Assembly (NCBI GenBank): GCA_963721305.1
Contig: CAVRIR010000003.1
Coordinates: 434,001 to 498,000 of the forward strand
Direction: 5' to 3'
DNA: 64,000 nt
From: DATAES01 sp963721305
GTDB taxonomy: Bacteria; Actinomycetota; Acidimicrobiia; Acidimicrobiales; JACDCH01
The notes under the pieces were generated by a model. That model was not told the origin of the DNA and did not search any database. It saw only the letters and a list, made by a program, of their open reading frames with translations. Both the position numbers and the translations under genes were made by a program. Positions 62,950 to 64,000 of this stretch are shown in pieces. How positions within the stretch are numbered: the stretch's first letter is position 1; each line of letters opens with the position of its first letter.

Positions 62950-63842
62950 CGCCGCCACCCCTTCCGAACCTTGTCGGTGGCAGGGGCAGTAGCCGCTGCG
63001 TACAGGCTCGAGAGCTGCTGCAACTGCTTTGCCACAGCCGACTTGGGTTCGCTGACGACCACCGGGGTGCCGATGTTCAGCGACATGGGGATTTCCCGGC
63101 TGGAGGGGATCTGGCAGGCCACCTTCATGCCGATGGCTTCCTCGGCGTCGGAGACGTCGAGGCCGACCTTGGCGTCGGCCCGGTTGAGGATGAACTGGCG
63201 GCGACCCGTGACCTCTATCCGGTCCAGCGTGTCAATCGCCTTGCGGAGGCTCTTGATGCTGGTGACGTCCAGGGAGGAGATCAACATGAGATCGCTGGCG
63301 CACTCGATGGCCGCCAGCGTGCGCTCGTCCAGCCCCGCCGGCGTGTCGACCACCACGTAGTCGAACTCCTGCGCCAGCAGCGGCAGGACCTTGGAGACGT
63401 GCGTGTGCGTGATCACGTCGGCATCTACGGGATCTGCGGCGCCGGCAAGGACGAACAGGCTGTGCTCGTACGGGGTGAGGAACAGCTTGGCCGAAGTAGC
63501 GGTGATCTCACTGGAGCGAGCCATCTGCGCCAGGGTGTGCTCGGGTTGGAGGGCCAGAGCGGTGGCCAGGTCGCCGAACTGCACGTCGAGGTCGACTGCC
63601 ACCACCCGCCCGGGGTGACGTTGTGACAACGCCACGGCCAGGTTGGTCGACACCGCTGTCTTGCCGGAGCCGCCTTTGGGGGAGACGACCACGATGATCC
63701 GGCCCTTGCCGGGGCTGGGAGGGGCGAAGCCGTTGGCCTTGACGTTGACGCCCAGACCCTCGAGGGTCGTGGACACCTCGGCGGCCAACTCGGCGGGCAT
63801 GTCGTGCCCGATGATGACGGTAGGCATCTCGTCCACTGTCAC
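62946..63842 (-). CDS. tadZ: TadZ/CpaE-like MinD/ParA ATPase
   Basis: A 298-residue protein that places the Tad machine in the cell. A short N-terminal part (about 45 residues) precedes the ATPase with the deviant Walker A VVSPKGGSGKTAVSTNLAVA, VAVDLDVQFGDLATAL and VVVDTPAGLDERTLAAIE. The receiver-like N-domain seen in many CpaE proteins is largely missing. It starts with GTG overlapping the stop of the next gene upstream. Confidence 0.93.
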   Translation of the reverse strand: MTVDEMPTVIIGHDMPAELAAEVSTTLEGLGVNVKANGFAPPSPGKGRIIVVVSPKGGSGKTAVSTNLAVALSQRHPGRVVAVDLDVQFGDLATALALQPEHTLAQMARSSEITATSAKLFLTPYEHSLFVLAGAADPVDADVITHTHVSKVLPLLAQEFDYVVVDTPAGLDERTLAAIECASDLMLISSLDVTSIKSLRKAIDTLDRIEVTGRRQFILNRADAKVGLDVSDAEEAIGMKVACQIPSSREIPMSLNIGTPVVVSEPKSAVAKQLQQLSSLYAAATAPATDKVRKGWRR

Positions 63843-64000
63843 TGGGTCACCGCGTAGACGTTGCCGAGGGTGATGCTTTGGGCGCCACCGTCGGCAACGG
63901 TCGCCGGCTCGTTGGACAGCCAGATGTGCCCGAACTCGGTGCCGTAGACGAAGTGCTCGGACTGGTCGGGAGTCATGGCCAGGGTGACGATGTAGTTGTC
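63839..64000 (-). CDS. End of RcpC/CpaB-like pilus protein (partial)
   Basis: The last 53 residues of a protein: NYIVTLAMTPDQSEHFVYGT, IWLSNEPATVADGGAQSITL and VYAVTQ. The pattern 'TLALTPEQAERLVFA.. G.. LWLSLR' is typical of the C-terminus of RcpC/CpaB, a periplasmic Flp pilus protein with a SAF domain. Its stop overlaps the tadZ start (GTGA), and rcpC precedes tadZ in many tad clusters. The 5' part lies beyond the window. Confidence 0.75.
   Translation of the reverse strand, partial: DNYIVTLAMTPDQSEHFVYGTEFGHIWLSNEPATVADGGAQSITLGNVYAVTQ

Noticed and set aside
1..64000. CRISPR arrays, insertion sequences, prophage or integrase genes
   Set aside because: No regularly spaced repeats and no recognisable transposase, integrase or phage structural genes were found on either strand.

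Overview
The window is very GC-rich DNA with GTG and TTG starts, ATGA/GTGA gene overlaps, WhiB and ANTAR-type regulators, DUF2510 and mycothiol-associated DinB-like proteins, and a pdtaR-like regulator followed by polA and rpsA. This points to Actinomycetota. A trpF separate from hisA, the permuted and fused CoA-transferases and the gene content suggest an uncultured Acidimicrobiia-like lineage; that placement is inference. The window contains no rRNA, CRISPR array, insertion sequence or integrase that I can see, and one tRNA.

Layout. 1-12,100: amino-acid synthesis (end of hisA, hisF, hisI, trpE, then trpC-trpF-trpB-trpA), with a GroES-like gene, a YgfZ-like gene, a two-component system and a DnaJ-domain membrane protein in between. 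12,000-14,960: small stress and redox genes, including a peroxiredoxin-like gene with an in-frame TGA at its active-site cysteine (candidate selenoprotein), an FKBP isomerase and a truncated haemoglobin. 14,957-27,910: acyl-CoA metabolism (Cys-less thiolase-like protein with a DUF35 partner, HMG-CoA-synthase-like/OB-fold protein with a thiolase, three CoA-transferases, an enoyl-CoA hydratase). 27,900-33,800: GH3 glycosidase, inositol-phosphatase-like gene, a small HTH unit, bcp, an ECF sigma factor and ogt. 33,574-37,878: the type II fatty-acid set fabD-fabH-fabG-acpP-fabF on the minus strand. 38,144: an odd tRNA with anticodon CAA. 38,450-44,220: accessory genes with malQ and an EamA transporter. 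44,270-50,905: pdtaR-like gene, DUF3445 gene, polA, methyltransferase, rpsA. 51,000-64,000: a membrane protein, then a Flp/Tad pilus region (pilin, LuxR-type two-component pair, WhiB, a MalT-like regulator, and tadC, a VWA-tadB fusion, tadA, tadZ and the end of rcpC).

More than 20 single-base frame breaks fall inside otherwise well-conserved essential genes (trpE, fabG, polA, malQ, tad genes), most of them between 39,000 and 61,600. This is best explained by indel errors in the assembly, so most broken genes are listed as genes. The TGA in the peroxiredoxin-like gene is different: the frame is intact on both sides, the TGA falls exactly on the catalytic Cys position, and a hairpin with bacterial SECIS geometry follows it.

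Other points of interest: a 51-bp hairpin repeat present twice (33,514 and 45,074), a FabD with an added lipoyl-like C-terminal domain, a membrane protein whose N-terminus looks like an LPXTG sorting signal, and a LexA-box-like site abutting the tRNA.
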